NCBI GenBank assembly: GCA_019359695.1
Contig: JAHHGV010000004.1
Span: 34,031 to 98,030, forward strand
DNA length: 64,000 bases
Source: Brasilonema angustatum HA4187-MV1
GTDB taxonomy: Bacteria > Cyanobacteriota > Cyanobacteriia > Cyanobacteriales > Nostocaceae
Direction: 5' to 3'
Shown here: positions 35,241-45,632 of the stretch, piece after piece
Layout of the letters: every line of letters starts with the position of its first letter
Position numbering within the stretch: the first letter of the stretch is position 1
Made by a program: the position numbers and the translations under genes
Notes under the pieces: model-generated
Databases searched by the model: none
What the model saw: the letters and a program-made list of their open reading frames with translations, nothing else
What the model was told of the DNA's origin: nothing

Positions 35241-36194
35241 ATGCAGACAATTCACCTTAAGAACATCAAGACGCAACAACGCGCAATCTTGCACAAGATT
35301 TCCAATTTAGCCTCAACTGCGACACCAAACACGATTCAAATACAAGAACTGACTCAAACCATAACTCAAGTTGTTGCAACGATTGAAAAAATCTGTGCTG
35401 AATCGCAAGCAACACCAGCCAATCTCACAAGGTGTTCACGTCACATTTATGCATGGATGAAGTTTTTGACTCATGAAAGCAACCTCCAACTTCACTTACA
35501 AACGACTTATAAAATCAAGCAAATTGCTCAAACGCTGTGTGAAATACATCAGCAACAGTTAGTCAATATTAATGTTGAACTAACCCACTTAGCAGGATTG
35601 TGTAAATACAAACGTTCTTTAGTAAGTATGACTCTCGTCCTGAGTGAAGGTTTTCTCAACGCTAGCCATGAAACCTTAGAAGCACTAGTGAAAATCGCTT
35701 TATTTGGCAAATGTCAACATAGTACCACACTTATTAAAAATTATGCAGAAAGCGAAGAATATAGTGATGTCTTGACAGAACTTGATTTTATTACTGAAGT
35801 CATTGTAGAAAATGCCAAAGGAAAGTACTACGACTTGAATGAGTTATTTCACAAAGTCAATCATGAATATTTTGCTTCTTCTTTAGTCAAACCACGCCTA
35901 ATTTGGGGGAGGATTAACAGTTATCGCAAATTTGGTCATTATGAGTCAGCAAGAGACAAGGTAATGATAGCTTTGACTCTTGACAATGCAAGAATTCCTG
36001 AGTTTGTAGTAGAATTTGTTTTATATCATGAACTGCTGCACAAGCACCACGGTGCAACATGGATAAATGGCAGAAGAATGGTTCACACAGCAGAATTTCG
36101 CAGGGATGAACGTAAGTTTAAATTGTACAAAGAAGCTGAGGAATGGTTGAATAACTTGTCATCATGTGACAAAAATGCCATTCCTTCGCTTTAG
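35241..36194 (+). CDS. SprT-like zinc metalloprotein
   Basis: A 317-residue protein. The C-terminal half (about 200-310) is SprT-like: YDLNELFHKVNHEYFASSL, then LIWGRINSYRKFGHYESARD, then the zinc motif YHELLHKHHG (HExxH) and a later HTAEFRRDERKF. The N-terminal 190 residues are helical and not recognised. SprT-like proteins are zinc-dependent peptidases or DNA-repair-linked proteases. Activity and target here are inference. The gene stands alone, with a HIP1-containing palindrome upstream. Confidence 0.75.
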   Translation: MQTIHLKNIKTQQRAILHKISNLASTATPNTIQIQELTQTITQVVATIEKICAESQATPANLTRCSRHIYAWMKFLTHESNLQLHLQTTYKIKQIAQTLCEIHQQQLVNINVELTHLAGLCKYKRSLVSMTLVLSEGFLNASHETLEALVKIALFGKCQHSTTLIKNYAESEEYSDVLTELDFITEVIVENAKGKYYDLNELFHKVNHEYFASSLVKPRLIWGRINSYRKFGHYESARDKVMIALTLDNARIPEFVVEFVLYHELLHKHHGATWINGRRMVHTAEFRRDERKFKLYKEAEEWLNNLSSCDKNAIPSL

Positions 36195-36307
36195 AAGTAG
36201 AATTTTTTTCACCTTCTTGTAACCAGGTAGTTGCACTCTTGATAACTCACCTTACTTTTCTCACCTTATTCAACTGAAAAGTAGCTTAACTCAAATGCTA
36301 TTTGCTC

Positions 36308-36532
36308 CTAATAACGCACATAGTGACCACGAATCCATACCCGACGGCCATTTCGTCTTTCCCAATGTGCAGGAACCCATCGACGTCGATCATATCGGCT
36401 AGCTATGACCTCTCGTTGTACAGGTCTGTGAAAACCAGGATCTACGCGAATTTCTAATGCTGATGCTTGTGTTGGTATAGAGGCGATCGCCAAGGGTAAA
36501 GCAAGCAACGTACCTGCAATTATCTTTTTCAT
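36308..36532 (-). CDS. small secreted basic protein
   Basis: A 74-residue protein with a clear signal peptide (MKKIIAGTLLALPLAIASIP, cleavage after QASA). It has a short Arg/Tyr/Trp-rich mature part (RRRWVPAHWERRNGRRVWIRGHYVRY). The VPAHW-RR-WI-GHY pattern is like the YXWGXW or RcnB-type small periplasmic proteins. The ATG at 36532 follows AAAGGAAG. The function is unknown; it is likely periplasmic. Confidence 0.65.
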   Translation of the reverse strand: MKKIIAGTLLALPLAIASIPTQASALEIRVDPGFHRPVQREVIASRYDRRRWVPAHWERRNGRRVWIRGHYVRY

Positions 36533-36719
36533 TAATAAACTTCCTTTGACCACTTTGATCAATTATCTTTGGTTCAATCGGCTTAAAAATTTAACCGACT
36601 TGATATCTATAGTAGGAACAGGAAGCTGTCATACAGTAGAGAAAATGTGACTGACTTGACTGTGACTTTATTACGATCCTAAGTGTGACTAATGTCATGG
36701 GTTACAGATACAGTAGCAA

Positions 36720-36995
36720 TTCCTGAGTCATAAGGAGGCTGCGCTGTGGGCGGCAACGCTACGCGAACGCGCAGCGTCTGGTGCAGGAGTTAGCAACTGC
36801 CGTTCAGAAGTAAAATTTGGTTCTGTTGGGTTGCGCTATCTCCTTACGGAGACGCTACGCGAACGCTTAAACGCCAGACGCCTCTGTCGGGAAACCCTCC
36901 TGCAGTGCTGGCTCCCCAACCTACAATCTAAAATATATCCCTGTCCGAAATCGCGGAGAGGGATGCCCGACAGGGCAGGGTGAGGTTCCGAAGGA
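36720..36995. repeat. mosaic of dispersed intergenic repeats
   Basis: It contains GCTACGCGAACGC twice, a GGGAAACCCTCCTGCAGTGCTGGCTCCCC segment shared with 14806-14877, and a GGAGAGGGATGCCCG...CAGGGTGAGGT piece (36953-36987). The last piece is the reverse complement of the start of the element at 51303-51384. No gene is present. Confidence 0.65.
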
Positions 36996-37025
36996 TTTTG
37001 AGCGAGAATGATAAGTTAACTTAAA

Positions 37026-39818
37026 CTAGCCTTGACTAACCAACAAACCCACAGGGAAGTATTTCAGCGCTTCCCCAATCAGCAAAGTGCCATTAGCTTC
37101 AACAGTTTGCTCGCTTATCGCATCTTTCCAGGAAGTGACTTGTGTAGGTAGCTTCAAGGTCGTATCATTCCAAACATCTTGTCCTAGGGGGTACTCTCCC
37201 GGTTGAATTAAGCTTGTAAAAAAGCGGGGGGCAATGGTAATAATCGTCTTATTTCCATCATTCCTTGCAAAAGCAATGATATTGTCTTTAAACTTGCCAC
37301 TCACTTCTAAAGGTAAGTAGTCGCCTTGCTGAAAAACTTGTAAATGTTCTGTCCTTGCTTTCAAACCTTGGACAACGAGGAACAGTTTAATTCTGGCATC
37401 TTCCTTATTAGCGAGTAACTCATCTATTAGCTTGAGAATATCTATCTTTGCCTGTTCCTTAATTGCTTTTAGATAAGATTGCCGAGTTTTAAAGTTAACC
37501 GGACGGCGATTATCAGGATCAACTAAGCTAAAATCCCATAGTTCAGTTCCTTGATAAAAATCGGGAACTCCAGGCGAAGTAATTTTCAGTAGCGTTTGAG
37601 AAAGAGTATTGTAGATACCATACTCAGCAACCCATCTTTGGAAAGGCAAAAATTCTTTTAAAAATGGATTGTCTTTCAAAGGTTCAAAAACTGCCGTGAC
37701 AAAATCAGTAAAAGCATTTTCATAGACGCTATTTTGTCGCAGCCATGCAGTATGAACTTTCGCTTCTCTGATAGCTTTTATTACATAATCTTTGACCCGT
37801 TCAATACAGCTAGGAAACTCTTCTTCATTAAATGGAAAGACTCCTACAAGTGCTTGATACAAAAGATATTCATCGTTCCTATCTGGCATTGTTAACTGGT
37901 CAACTGTCTTTCTATGAGAACTATTAATTTCACTCCACTTGCGAACTTGTTTTTCCCATTCTTCAGGAATTTCGGAAAGAACATTCAGCCTTGCCCTAGA
38001 ATCTTCACATCGTTTAGTATCATGAGTAGAGGTAGTACTCATAGCACTAGACCATTGCTCCTGCCGTTTTTGATTAAACTCATGAAATTCTGAAGCACTA
38101 ATCCCAAAATGACTCGGTTCGCCACCGACTTCGTTTAAAGAAATAAAGCGATTATAAACATAGAAAGCAGTATCTTCAACCCCTTTCGCCATCAATGGTC
38201 CTGTGTACTGTTGCACTCTCATCACAAAGTAAAGCCACTGGTCTTTCTGAGTTTGAGTGGTATCATCATCATATTCCAGCAACAGCAATTTCTCGATCAA
38301 CTTTAATTCATGGTTTAAGAATGGTGTGTGTGGTTTGGTCGCTTCAATCACTTCATGAACATAAGCGCGATCAATTTCAGAGATTCCCTCTTTAGTAACA
38401 TAAGTTCGGTAAACAGGAAAGCGGCTAAGAACTTCTGCAAGCGCTCGCTTTAAACCATTGATTGTAAAGTCATTTCCATACCGATGCTTACTCGCAATTG
38501 TCTTTAAAAGAGAAGTGATATTATCAATATCCCCGGCTAACTTTCTCTCTAGAATGAGGTGCTTTTTCTCTGGAACCATTTCTTCAAAAGATGTTGTTAG
38601 GCCTGTAAAACCTGAGTAGATTTCAGTAAAATTCTCTTCGTTCTCGGTTTTACAAAAAATTCCGTTGATGTAATTTAGATAATCATAGCCAGATGTACCT
38701 TGAACTGACCAGTTACTTGGTAAGTCTTCTCCAGGCTGTAAAATCTTTTCAACAGTAATATATGTATCTCCCGTCTTTTCTCTCAACCTGTCTAAATACT
38801 GTTTGGGATCGTATAAACCATCAATATGGTCGATTCGCAAGCCTGTAAACTTACCTTCACTGACTAGCTTGTTAATCAAATCATGAGTCTTTTCAAAAAC
38901 CTTTAAATTTTCCACTCTAACTGATATCAACTCATTCACAGCGAAAAATCTTCTATAATTCATCTCTTCAGCCCCAACTTTCCAGTAACAGAGGCGGAAA
39001 AACTGTTCTGAGAGTAAACTTTCTAAAAGATTAAAGCTTTCTGGCTTTCCTGGTTCACCATTAAAAAGTTGGAGATTTTCATCAATAAACGTTTTTACTT
39101 CCGGATTTTCTGTATACAATTCCCAAAGAAGTCCTTTGACAAAAGCTGCTTGGTCTTGTCTTTGTTGTGCTACTGTCTCTGAAGGAAGACTTTTGACTAT
39201 ATACAAGACACCAAGCAACCTCACAAATATCGGGTGCTCTCTTCCTAAAGCTTGAGCCAATTTATCTAAATTCTCACTCAACAAATTGGCGTAAGATTCT
39301 AATTTAAGAGGAATCTTTAAACTAAAATAGTTAACGCTTAGTCCTGTCTCGTCATACTTAAGTTGAATGTCGCCATTTTCTAAACACTCTCCGTAAAAGT
39401 TGCCCAGTAATGGAGCCAATATCGGTTCGTAGTTTCTAGCAAAAGGAGCATTCCAAGGAATATCAAAGTAATCAACATAGCTGGAATGTATACCGTATTC
39501 CAACACATCCATCAAAGATTTATTTTGGCTATCATAACCCATGTGATTAGGGACAATATCCTGTAACCAACCCATATGATGCTGCTGTAATTCTTGGACT
39601 AAGCTTTCAAAAGCTTCCTGAGTTCCTAATTCTGGATTTAACTGAGTGGGGTCAACAACATCATATCCATGACTACTTCCGGGTCTGGCTTTGAAAATGG
39701 GAGAAGCGTAGAGGTCAGAAATTCCCAACTCTACCAGATAGTTTGTAATTGCTTTTGCGGCATCAAAACCAAATTCTGAATTGAATTGAATTCGATAACT
39801 TGCTGCTGGAATCCGCAT
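37026..39818 (-). CDS. treY: maltooligosyl trehalose synthase
   Basis: GH13 enzyme that converts the reducing-end glucose of maltodextrins to a trehalosyl unit, so that TreZ can release trehalose, a desiccation and osmotic protectant. The 930-residue product is full length. The family motifs are YRIQFNSEFGFDAA (start), LYASPIFKARPGSSHGYDVVDP, DIVPNHMGYDSQN, GLRIDHIDGLYDP, TSTHDTKRCEDSRARL and SPGVPDFYQGTELWDFSLVDPDNRRPV. No treZ or treH is in the window, although they are often adjacent in Nostocales, so the partner must be elsewhere. Confidence 0.93.
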   Translation of the reverse strand: MRIPAASYRIQFNSEFGFDAAKAITNYLVELGISDLYASPIFKARPGSSHGYDVVDPTQLNPELGTQEAFESLVQELQQHHMGWLQDIVPNHMGYDSQNKSLMDVLEYGIHSSYVDYFDIPWNAPFARNYEPILAPLLGNFYGECLENGDIQLKYDETGLSVNYFSLKIPLKLESYANLLSENLDKLAQALGREHPIFVRLLGVLYIVKSLPSETVAQQRQDQAAFVKGLLWELYTENPEVKTFIDENLQLFNGEPGKPESFNLLESLLSEQFFRLCYWKVGAEEMNYRRFFAVNELISVRVENLKVFEKTHDLINKLVSEGKFTGLRIDHIDGLYDPKQYLDRLREKTGDTYITVEKILQPGEDLPSNWSVQGTSGYDYLNYINGIFCKTENEENFTEIYSGFTGLTTSFEEMVPEKKHLILERKLAGDIDNITSLLKTIASKHRYGNDFTINGLKRALAEVLSRFPVYRTYVTKEGISEIDRAYVHEVIEATKPHTPFLNHELKLIEKLLLLEYDDDTTQTQKDQWLYFVMRVQQYTGPLMAKGVEDTAFYVYNRFISLNEVGGEPSHFGISASEFHEFNQKRQEQWSSAMSTTSTHDTKRCEDSRARLNVLSEIPEEWEKQVRKWSEINSSHRKTVDQLTMPDRNDEYLLYQALVGVFPFNEEEFPSCIERVKDYVIKAIREAKVHTAWLRQNSVYENAFTDFVTAVFEPLKDNPFLKEFLPFQRWVAEYGIYNTLSQTLLKITSPGVPDFYQGTELWDFSLVDPDNRRPVNFKTRQSYLKAIKEQAKIDILKLIDELLANKEDARIKLFLVVQGLKARTEHLQVFQQGDYLPLEVSGKFKDNIIAFARNDGNKTIITIAPRFFTSLIQPGEYPLGQDVWNDTTLKLPTQVTSWKDAISEQTVEANGTLLIGEALKYFPVGLLVSQG

Positions 39819-40510
39819 ATAAATTCTTCCTCGGGTATATGTCTAATGAGCGTTTTTTTAGTATCCTGTTTATGCACTGAAAAGCACTATAAGGGTTTTC
39901 AATTGAGTTCAGTACATCAAAGAGTGAAACAACCACAGATATAAATACTCTCTGAGTAACTTGTCAGAGAATACGCAGGCTGTAGTAGATGAATCTGTCT
40001 TTCATTCGAGCCAGAACCCTTATAGATTTTTTCGTGAAAATTATCAGGCTTGGTTAAGCAAATAAGTCTCAGATATTACTTTAAGTTGTTGCACATTGCT
40101 ATTTTTTATGGTAACGGTAAACAACGACATTGCCATTTTTCATGAGTATAAGAGAAAAAATTTCTTCAATTTTTTTCTGAAATTATTATAAGTTTAAATC
40201 TGACATCAATTTGGTTGAAGTTCATTAGACTGAAATCTTGCACAATTCTCAAGAACGCAACCACGCGAACGGCGATAAGCTGGAGGCTTTAGCTTGGTGT
40301 ATTGCACCCAACACCATCAAGCGCTATAGTCCTCACCTTCACACAATTTATTTTTTCATATAATTTTTCTGCTTCGGCGAATAGCACACTCAGACTAAAA
40401 ACTACGTCAGCCTGCTAGTGAAAATCCCCCCAATAGAATTCCTGGCTACAGCGATGGCTGTAGTTCAAGCAATGACTATGATGGCTGTTATAGACTTTTG
40501 AGGGATATTC
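39819..40510. other. intergenic region, no gene seen
   Basis: About 690 bp between divergent treY and the epimerase gene. It is AT-rich with a short GC-richer stretch near 40255-40330. Promoters for both genes probably lie here, but I cannot assign them with confidence. Confidence 0.4.
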
Positions 40511-41506
40511 ATGATGAGGGTACTGGTTACTGGTGTTGCTGGATTCATTGGCTATCACTTAGCACAACGTCTTGTCAAAGAAGGTGTGGAGGTGATAGGC
40601 ATTGACAACTTAAATGACTATTATGATGTCAACCTAAAAAAAGCTCGTTTGGCGCAACTTGACTCGCAGCCAGGGTTTACATTTCAGTTTTTGGAGTTAA
40701 GCGATCGCCTTGAGGTTGCGAAACTCTTTCAAAACTACACTTTTGATTATGTCGTCAATCTTGCAGCCCAAGCAGGCGTACGTTACTCTTTACAAAATCC
40801 TTGGGTTTATATAGATAGCAATGTTACGGGCTTTGTTAACCTTTTAGAAGGATGCCGCCAAAGTCAAATCAAGCACTTAGTATTTGCGTCTTCAAGTTCT
40901 GTTTACGGTATCAACACCAAAGTTCCCTTTGCTGTTAGTGATAATGTTGACCATCCTATTTCACTATATGCTGCAACTAAAAAAGCAAATGAACTGATTG
41001 CCCATACTTATAGTCATCTTTATGACATTCCAACAACCGGGCTACGCTTTTTTACAGTTTATGGTCCCTGGGGAAGACCGGACATGGCATATTTTAAATT
41101 CGTAAAAGCGGTACAACAAGGCAAGCCCATTGATGTCTACAACTTTGGCAAGATGCAGCGAGATTTTACATACATTGATGATGTTGTTGAGGGCGTTTTT
41201 CGGGTGATGCTTAAACCACCTCAACCCAACATAGCCAACGTAGCAAACAGTAATGCTCCTTACAGGCTTTATAACATTGGTAACAATAACCCTGTGGAAT
41301 TGATGACGTTCATTGAAGTGATAGAAAAGGCGCTTGGCAAGAAAGCCGTGAAAAACTTATTACCCATGCAACCGGGAGATGTTCCTGCAACTTATGCCGA
41401 TGTAGATGACCTGATGCGTGATGTTGGATTTAAGCCCAGTACACCCCTGGAACAAGGTATAAATTGCTTTGTGCAATGGTATCAACAGTACAAACAAGCT
41501 GAATAG
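40511..41506 (+). CDS. NAD-dependent sugar epimerase, UDP-glucuronate 4-epimerase type
   Basis: Extended short-chain dehydrogenase that probably interconverts UDP-glucuronate and UDP-galacturonate for surface polysaccharide. The 331-residue product has the Rossmann motif GVAGFIG (residues 8-14), NLNDYYDVNLK (typical of the UDP-GlcA epimerase group), the AAQAGVRYSL strand, the catalytic YAATK and the GPWGRPDMA substrate loop. The motif RDFTYIDDVVEG is also present. The exact substrate rests on family resemblance. No other polysaccharide gene is adjacent. Confidence 0.85.
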   Translation: MMRVLVTGVAGFIGYHLAQRLVKEGVEVIGIDNLNDYYDVNLKKARLAQLDSQPGFTFQFLELSDRLEVAKLFQNYTFDYVVNLAAQAGVRYSLQNPWVYIDSNVTGFVNLLEGCRQSQIKHLVFASSSSVYGINTKVPFAVSDNVDHPISLYAATKKANELIAHTYSHLYDIPTTGLRFFTVYGPWGRPDMAYFKFVKAVQQGKPIDVYNFGKMQRDFTYIDDVVEGVFRVMLKPPQPNIANVANSNAPYRLYNIGNNNPVELMTFIEVIEKALGKKAVKNLLPMQPGDVPATYADVDDLMRDVGFKPSTPLEQGINCFVQWYQQYKQAE

Positions 41507-41520
41507 AAAGTATAAATATT

Positions 41521-42081
41521 TCATCCTTCATCTTTTGTCTTCCAATCATGCAGGGGGACTATACTCTTGATAACCGACTCTATGATGATTGGGGGAGCTT
41601 GTGATATCAGAATTCCAGGGTAAACTGCCATTCCCCACTTCGGGTGGACTAGTAAACGGCATTTGTTCTGAATAACCGGATAATGCAGTAAAGCTTTCAC
41701 AGCTGCGGTGTCATCGTGGAGAATTTTCCCTGGACGGGAAAGCAAAGGATAGCCAGTGCGGGGGTCGATCAGGTCTGTTAAATAATGGCGATCGCGCAGA
41801 TTAAATGCCACATCACAGCCAAATCTCATAAACTTTTCCCGCAACCTTTGTTTTTCTGTCTCAATTTTCGGTGTACTTTCCACAAGTTCATATCTTGATT
41901 GCTGTAAAACAATCACCACCCACAAGAAAAGCTGTTTTTTCCAATCTGGTAATATCTGCTCGCGGTTGGCACAGATATACAGACTAGGAACATGAATTGA
42001 AATTTGAACAGCTTGTCCCCTTTTGCCAACCAAATGAATGGGACAGCCTCCAGCAGAAGTGTAAACTGTCGGATATTGCAC
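41521..42081 (-). CDS. MMADHC-like protein (cobalamin type D homologue)
   Basis: A 186-residue protein resembling cyanobacterial proteins annotated as methylmalonic aciduria and homocystinuria type D homologues (MMADHC), which handle cobalamin in animals. Matching stretches are WVVIVLQQSRYELVE, REKFMRFGCDVAFNLRDR, a DLIDPRTGYPLLSRPG loop and HPKWGMAVYPG. The bacterial role is not established. The apparent GTG start adds a short N-terminus, so a later start is possible. It is convergent with the epimerase gene, with a 14-bp gap. Confidence 0.6.
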   Translation of the reverse strand: MQYPTVYTSAGGCPIHLVGKRGQAVQISIHVPSLYICANREQILPDWKKQLFLWVVIVLQQSRYELVESTPKIETEKQRLREKFMRFGCDVAFNLRDRHYLTDLIDPRTGYPLLSRPGKILHDDTAAVKALLHYPVIQNKCRLLVHPKWGMAVYPGILISQAPPIIIESVIKSIVPLHDWKTKDEG

Positions 42082-42494
42082 TCAACTTTATTTGGTTTTT
42101 ACAAGTTTTTGACATCGATCTTTTTTATTGATGATAACTCTTAAATAGTCAAAATAAATATCAATTTTCCCTACTAGAAGAGATACTTTCAAGCTATTTT
42201 TGATATTCTACTTATCTTTAATAAATCTTTAATCTTTATTTTACCTTGTATGATACAATTTTTCATTTTCACTGTACTATAGCAGTCCTATTTGAATTGT
42301 GAGACACTCTTGCGCGTCGAACTCACGTCAAAAGTGAGCCAGTCCTCGACTAGGTTTCCTCCCAACAGGGGAAACCTGGGGAATCGGCAAACCCCAAGGG
42401 CGTGCAGCAAGAGCGTCGTAATTTCGCTGCACTAATTTATCGGTTTTATGTGGATGATTTGCAATTGTTCGACTTGCAACTTGCGACTTGCGGT
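42082..42494. other. intergenic region with repeat fragments
   Basis: AT-rich up to 42290. A GC-rich repeat patch follows (42330-42420, GGTTTCCTCCCAACAGGGGAAACCTGGGG). At 42470-42493 there are CTTGCAA/CTTGCGA/CTTGCGG heptamers. No gene is seen. Confidence 0.45.
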
Positions 42495-42539
42495 TTCAAT
42501 CCAACTTTAAAGCATTGACTGAACGTCATCCCAAGAATT
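42495..42539 (-). repeat. duplicated 3' end of the 69-residue gene
   Basis: These 45 bp match 42670-42715, the 3' end of the small gene, apart from one missing base. The two copies bracket the inverted-repeat element at 42569-42640. Confidence 0.75.
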
Positions 42540-42568
42540 GCGGCTTTGATATGAATAGACCACAAATC

Positions 42569-42640
42569 GTAGGGTGGGCATTGCTCAGAAAAGCCAATGT
42601 GATAGACATTTGAGATATTAGTGAGCAATGCCCACCTTAC
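42569..42640. mobile_element. 72-bp MITE-like element with 19-bp inverted ends
   Basis: GTAGGGTGGGCATTGCTCA at one end is mirrored at the other by TGAGCAATGCCCACCTTAC, with one mismatch. The core is AT-rich and non-coding. The same end motif occurs at 10101 and 14764, so this is one dispersed family. Confidence 0.75.
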
Positions 42641-42670
42641 AGAAAACCGCTGTAACTGTTAGCAACCGCT

Positions 42671-42880
42671 TCAATCCAACTTTAAAGCATTGACTGGAAC
42701 GTCATCCCAAGAATTAACTGTTCGCAACCGCGCCACCCACCCCCATGCCTTTTGCTCCTCAGTTAAATTTTGCTTAAAGGACTCATGACAGTCTTTGGCT
42801 TGGGACTCGTTACAGCAAGCAATACAAGCATAAATCATTCCAGATGGATCAAGTTGTTCATTTACCCAGATAGTCGTCAT
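42671..42880 (-). CDS. small conserved protein with paired cysteines
   Basis: A 69-residue soluble protein with CIACC and a later KDCHESF, suggesting a metal or redox site, and a tail WDDVPVNALKLD. It looks like a conserved cyanobacterial type without a name. The ATG has plausible spacing, and the gene is divergent from the peptidoglycan-binding gene. Its last 46 bp are duplicated at 42495-42539 beyond a MITE-like element. Confidence 0.6.
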   Translation of the reverse strand: MTTIWVNEQLDPSGMIYACIACCNESQAKDCHESFKQNLTEEQKAWGWVARLRTVNSWDDVPVNALKLD

Positions 42881-43093
42881 AGCTGATTATCACCAAAACT
42901 CAAGCAGAAAAAGCAATATGCCATATAATGATTCAATTGCACAACAAATTTTTGAAATCTTCTGGAATTAATAGATAAATTATTGAAGCAGTTACAGGCA
43001 AAGCTTGTAGACGATACTCTAGAAAACAATCTATAAAATCTATGGGTATACTTTACTTGCCTGTCATTTTTACGAAATAAAGAACTAAAGAAT

Positions 43094-44050
43094 ATGGCAC
43101 AATATCCCAACGGAGTTTGGATTTGGAAGCTTTCAGAGATTCGCGCTGATTATCTGGACAAGCTTGTTGAACGGAAAGTACAGCGTGTTTATCTTAAGGT
43201 TTTTGATGGAAAATATCAAGGTAAACCTACTTTTTGGAATTGGCAGTGTTCTCCAGAAATTATTCAGGAATTTAAGTCTCGTGAGATCGAAGTGTATGGA
43301 TGGGGATATCACTATGGTACTGCTGATATTACTAGACAAATTGTAAAAGTTAGGCAAGCTCTTAACTGTGGACTGGATGGCTATATTGTTGATGTAGAAA
43401 AAGAAGTAGAAGACCCTAGCACACATACAAATGTAGACAAGCTTCTTTCTGCTGTGCGTATGATCGTCAAGGAAGGAACTTTAGGATATGCAACTTTTGG
43501 AAATCCTCGACTCCACCCTAATGTTCCTTGGCAGATTTTGGATAAGTATTGCGACTTAGCGTTCCTACAAATCTATTTTGAGAAGTTCACTTTCAAACCC
43601 ACTACTCCAGAAGAAGTTAAAGATTGTCTGGATGCTTACAAAAATTTGGGTTTTAAAAAACCAATCTTACCCGTTTGGGGTTCGGAAAGTGATACAGCAA
43701 AACCTGCAACAGCCGCAGAACTTCAAGATTACCTGAATAACTATCCTGGCTCATCAATTTGGCGTATTCCTAAGGAAGGTGAACGGAGTGAAGCTTGGAA
43801 TTTGACATATTCTGGCTTTGTATTACCAACACTTAGACGTAATCTTCGTCAAGGAAGGACAGGAGATGATGTCAAAGCTGTGCAAAAAGTGCTGAATGCA
43901 AGAGGGTACAACCCAGGAACCGCAGATGGAAATTTTGGTCCTCAAACGGAAGCTGCTGTTAAAGCATTTCAAAAAGAAGCCGCTTTAACTGTAGATGGAG
44001 AGGTGGGTAAACTGACTTGGGTCGCCCTTGGTGGTAAATTTGATGCATGA
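43094..44050 (+). CDS. glycoside hydrolase-like protein with peptidoglycan-binding domain
   Basis: A 318-residue protein. Residues 1-245 look like a TIM-barrel glycoside hydrolase-like domain (VYLKVFDGKYQGKP, VYGWGYHYGTAD, YIVDVEKEVEDP, YCDLAFLQIYF, KPILPVWG). Residues 255-315 are a PG_binding_1 module (RTGDDVKAVQKVLNARGYNPGTADGNFGPQTEAAVKAFQ). No signal peptide is visible, so how it reaches the wall is unclear; it could be an endolysin-like enzyme. The acidic residues in DVEKE are candidate catalytic ones by inference. Confidence 0.75.
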   Translation: MAQYPNGVWIWKLSEIRADYLDKLVERKVQRVYLKVFDGKYQGKPTFWNWQCSPEIIQEFKSREIEVYGWGYHYGTADITRQIVKVRQALNCGLDGYIVDVEKEVEDPSTHTNVDKLLSAVRMIVKEGTLGYATFGNPRLHPNVPWQILDKYCDLAFLQIYFEKFTFKPTTPEEVKDCLDAYKNLGFKKPILPVWGSESDTAKPATAAELQDYLNNYPGSSIWRIPKEGERSEAWNLTYSGFVLPTLRRNLRQGRTGDDVKAVQKVLNARGYNPGTADGNFGPQTEAAVKAFQKEAALTVDGEVGKLTWVALGGKFDA

Positions 44051-44138
44051 TGGTAATAGACAGTTTTCAGTACATTATTCTGAAATCTGTCTTCCGTGCC
44101 AAAAATCTCTCAAATTGCCACATCAGTTTTTTTTTGAA

Positions 44139-45632
44139 ATGCATAGAAATCAAGGTCAAGAATATAAGGGCAATATTCTAGTCGTTGATGATACACCAGA
44201 CAACCTACGTCTTTTGTCAGCAATGCTGACTGCACAGGGTTATGAAGTTCGTAAAGCCTTAAATGGCAAAATGGCACTGATGGCGTGTCAAATGGTTTTG
44301 CCTGATGTCATTTTGCTAGATATAAAAATGCCAGGAGTAAATGGGTATGAGGTTTGTCAGCAACTTAAGGGTGACCAGAGAACTTGTGAAGTCCCAGTGA
44401 TTTTTATTAGTGCTCTAGATGATGTATTAGATAAAGTAAAAGCCTTTGATGTGGGAGGTGTAGACTATATTACTAAACCTTTTTATGGGGCGGAAGTTAT
44501 CTTGCGAATTGAAAATCACATGAACTTGCGTCTATTACAAACTAAACTTCAAGAAAAAAATCTTTTGTTGCAAAATGCTCTTGACGATTTAAAAGCTGCT
44601 CAAGTTAAACAAATTCAAAATGAGAAGATGGTAGCATTGGGGCAGTTGGTTGCCGGAATTGCCCATGAGGTGAATAATCCAATCAGTTTTATCTATGGCA
44701 ATCTTGAATATGTTGGGCAATATGTGCAAGAACTAGTCGGTATGATTTTGCTCTATCAGCAAGAATATCCACATTCTACACCTAAAATCAAGCAAATCGT
44801 CCAAGAAATAGATCTGAACTTTTTGATGAATGACCTGAAAAACTTATTAGGTGCGATGAACAGAGGAGCTGATCGCATTCGGCAAATTGTACTAGCGCTA
44901 CAAAAATTTTCTCGGGTTGACGAAGCTCAGATGAAGTCGGTAAACATTCATGAAGGTATAGATAGTACTTTGGTGATGTTGCAGCATCGACTCAAGAAAA
45001 CAACGTATTGTCCTGCTATTGTTGTTGTCAAAGAGTATGGCAATTTGCCCCCTGTGACTTGTTATGCTAGCGAACTGAACCAAGTGTTTCTGCATATCTT
45101 GAATAATGCGATCGATGCTTTGGAGTCAACGCAGGGGCATAGTGAGTGGGAGATGTCGTCTCCTTTGGGTGGACAGATCAATAAAAGTCTTAGTAGCACA
45201 AGCCATCGAAGATTTCACCGAATAGGGAAAGATGAGCACAAGCTTTGTGATCAACAGATGTGGCAATGGAAAGATGGGGAGAGGATAAGACCATTACACT
45301 TGACCAACTCACCAACTCATGACGTTAGCTCCACAATTTGTGCTCCTATGATTCGTATTCGTACAGAGTTGGCAGATGATAATACAGTCAAGATTAGTAT
45401 CGCTGACAATGGACTTGGTATGGATGAGTCAGTGCGAGCAAGAACCTTTGATCCATTTTTTACGACAAAGCCTGTTGGTAAAGGCAGTGGACTGGGATTA
45501 GCAATCAGCCATCAGATTGTGGTACAAAAACATCAAGGACAAATTAGTTGCAACTCCTTACCAGGAGAAGGAGCAGAGTTTATCATCGAAATTCCAGTCA
45601 AGCATCCAAATACTGAATCAACTACTGGGTGA
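44139..45632 (+). CDS. response regulator-histidine kinase hybrid
   Basis: A 497-residue soluble signalling protein. The N-terminal REC domain (about 10-130) has [16 protein letters not shown] (phospho-Asp) and ITKPFYG. A coiled coil leads to a HisKA domain with [12 protein letters not shown] (phospho-His). The HATPase domain has NNAIDALES (N box), [12 protein letters not shown] (G1) and [11 protein letters not shown] (G2), with an insert of about 70 residues between the N box and G1. The ATG at 44139 (MHRNQGQEY) is preferred to an upstream start overlapping the previous gene. The cognate partner is unknown. Confidence 0.85.
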   Translation: MHRNQGQEYKGNILVVDDTPDNLRLLSAMLTAQGYEVRKALNGKMALMACQMVLPDVILLDIKMPGVNGYEVCQQLKGDQRTCEVPVIFISALDDVLDKVKAFDVGGVDYITKPFYGAEVILRIENHMNLRLLQTKLQEKNLLLQNALDDLKAAQVKQIQNEKMVALGQLVAGIAHEVNNPISFIYGNLEYVGQYVQELVGMILLYQQEYPHSTPKIKQIVQEIDLNFLMNDLKNLLGAMNRGADRIRQIVLALQKFSRVDEAQMKSVNIHEGIDSTLVMLQHRLKKTTYCPAIVVVKEYGNLPPVTCYASELNQVFLHILNNAIDALESTQGHSEWEMSSPLGGQINKSLSSTSHRRFHRIGKDEHKLCDQQMWQWKDGERIRPLHLTNSPTHDVSSTICAPMIRIRTELADDNTVKISIADNGLGMDESVRARTFDPFFTTKPVGKGSGLGLAISHQIVVQKHQGQISCNSLPGEGAEFIIEIPVKHPNTESTTG

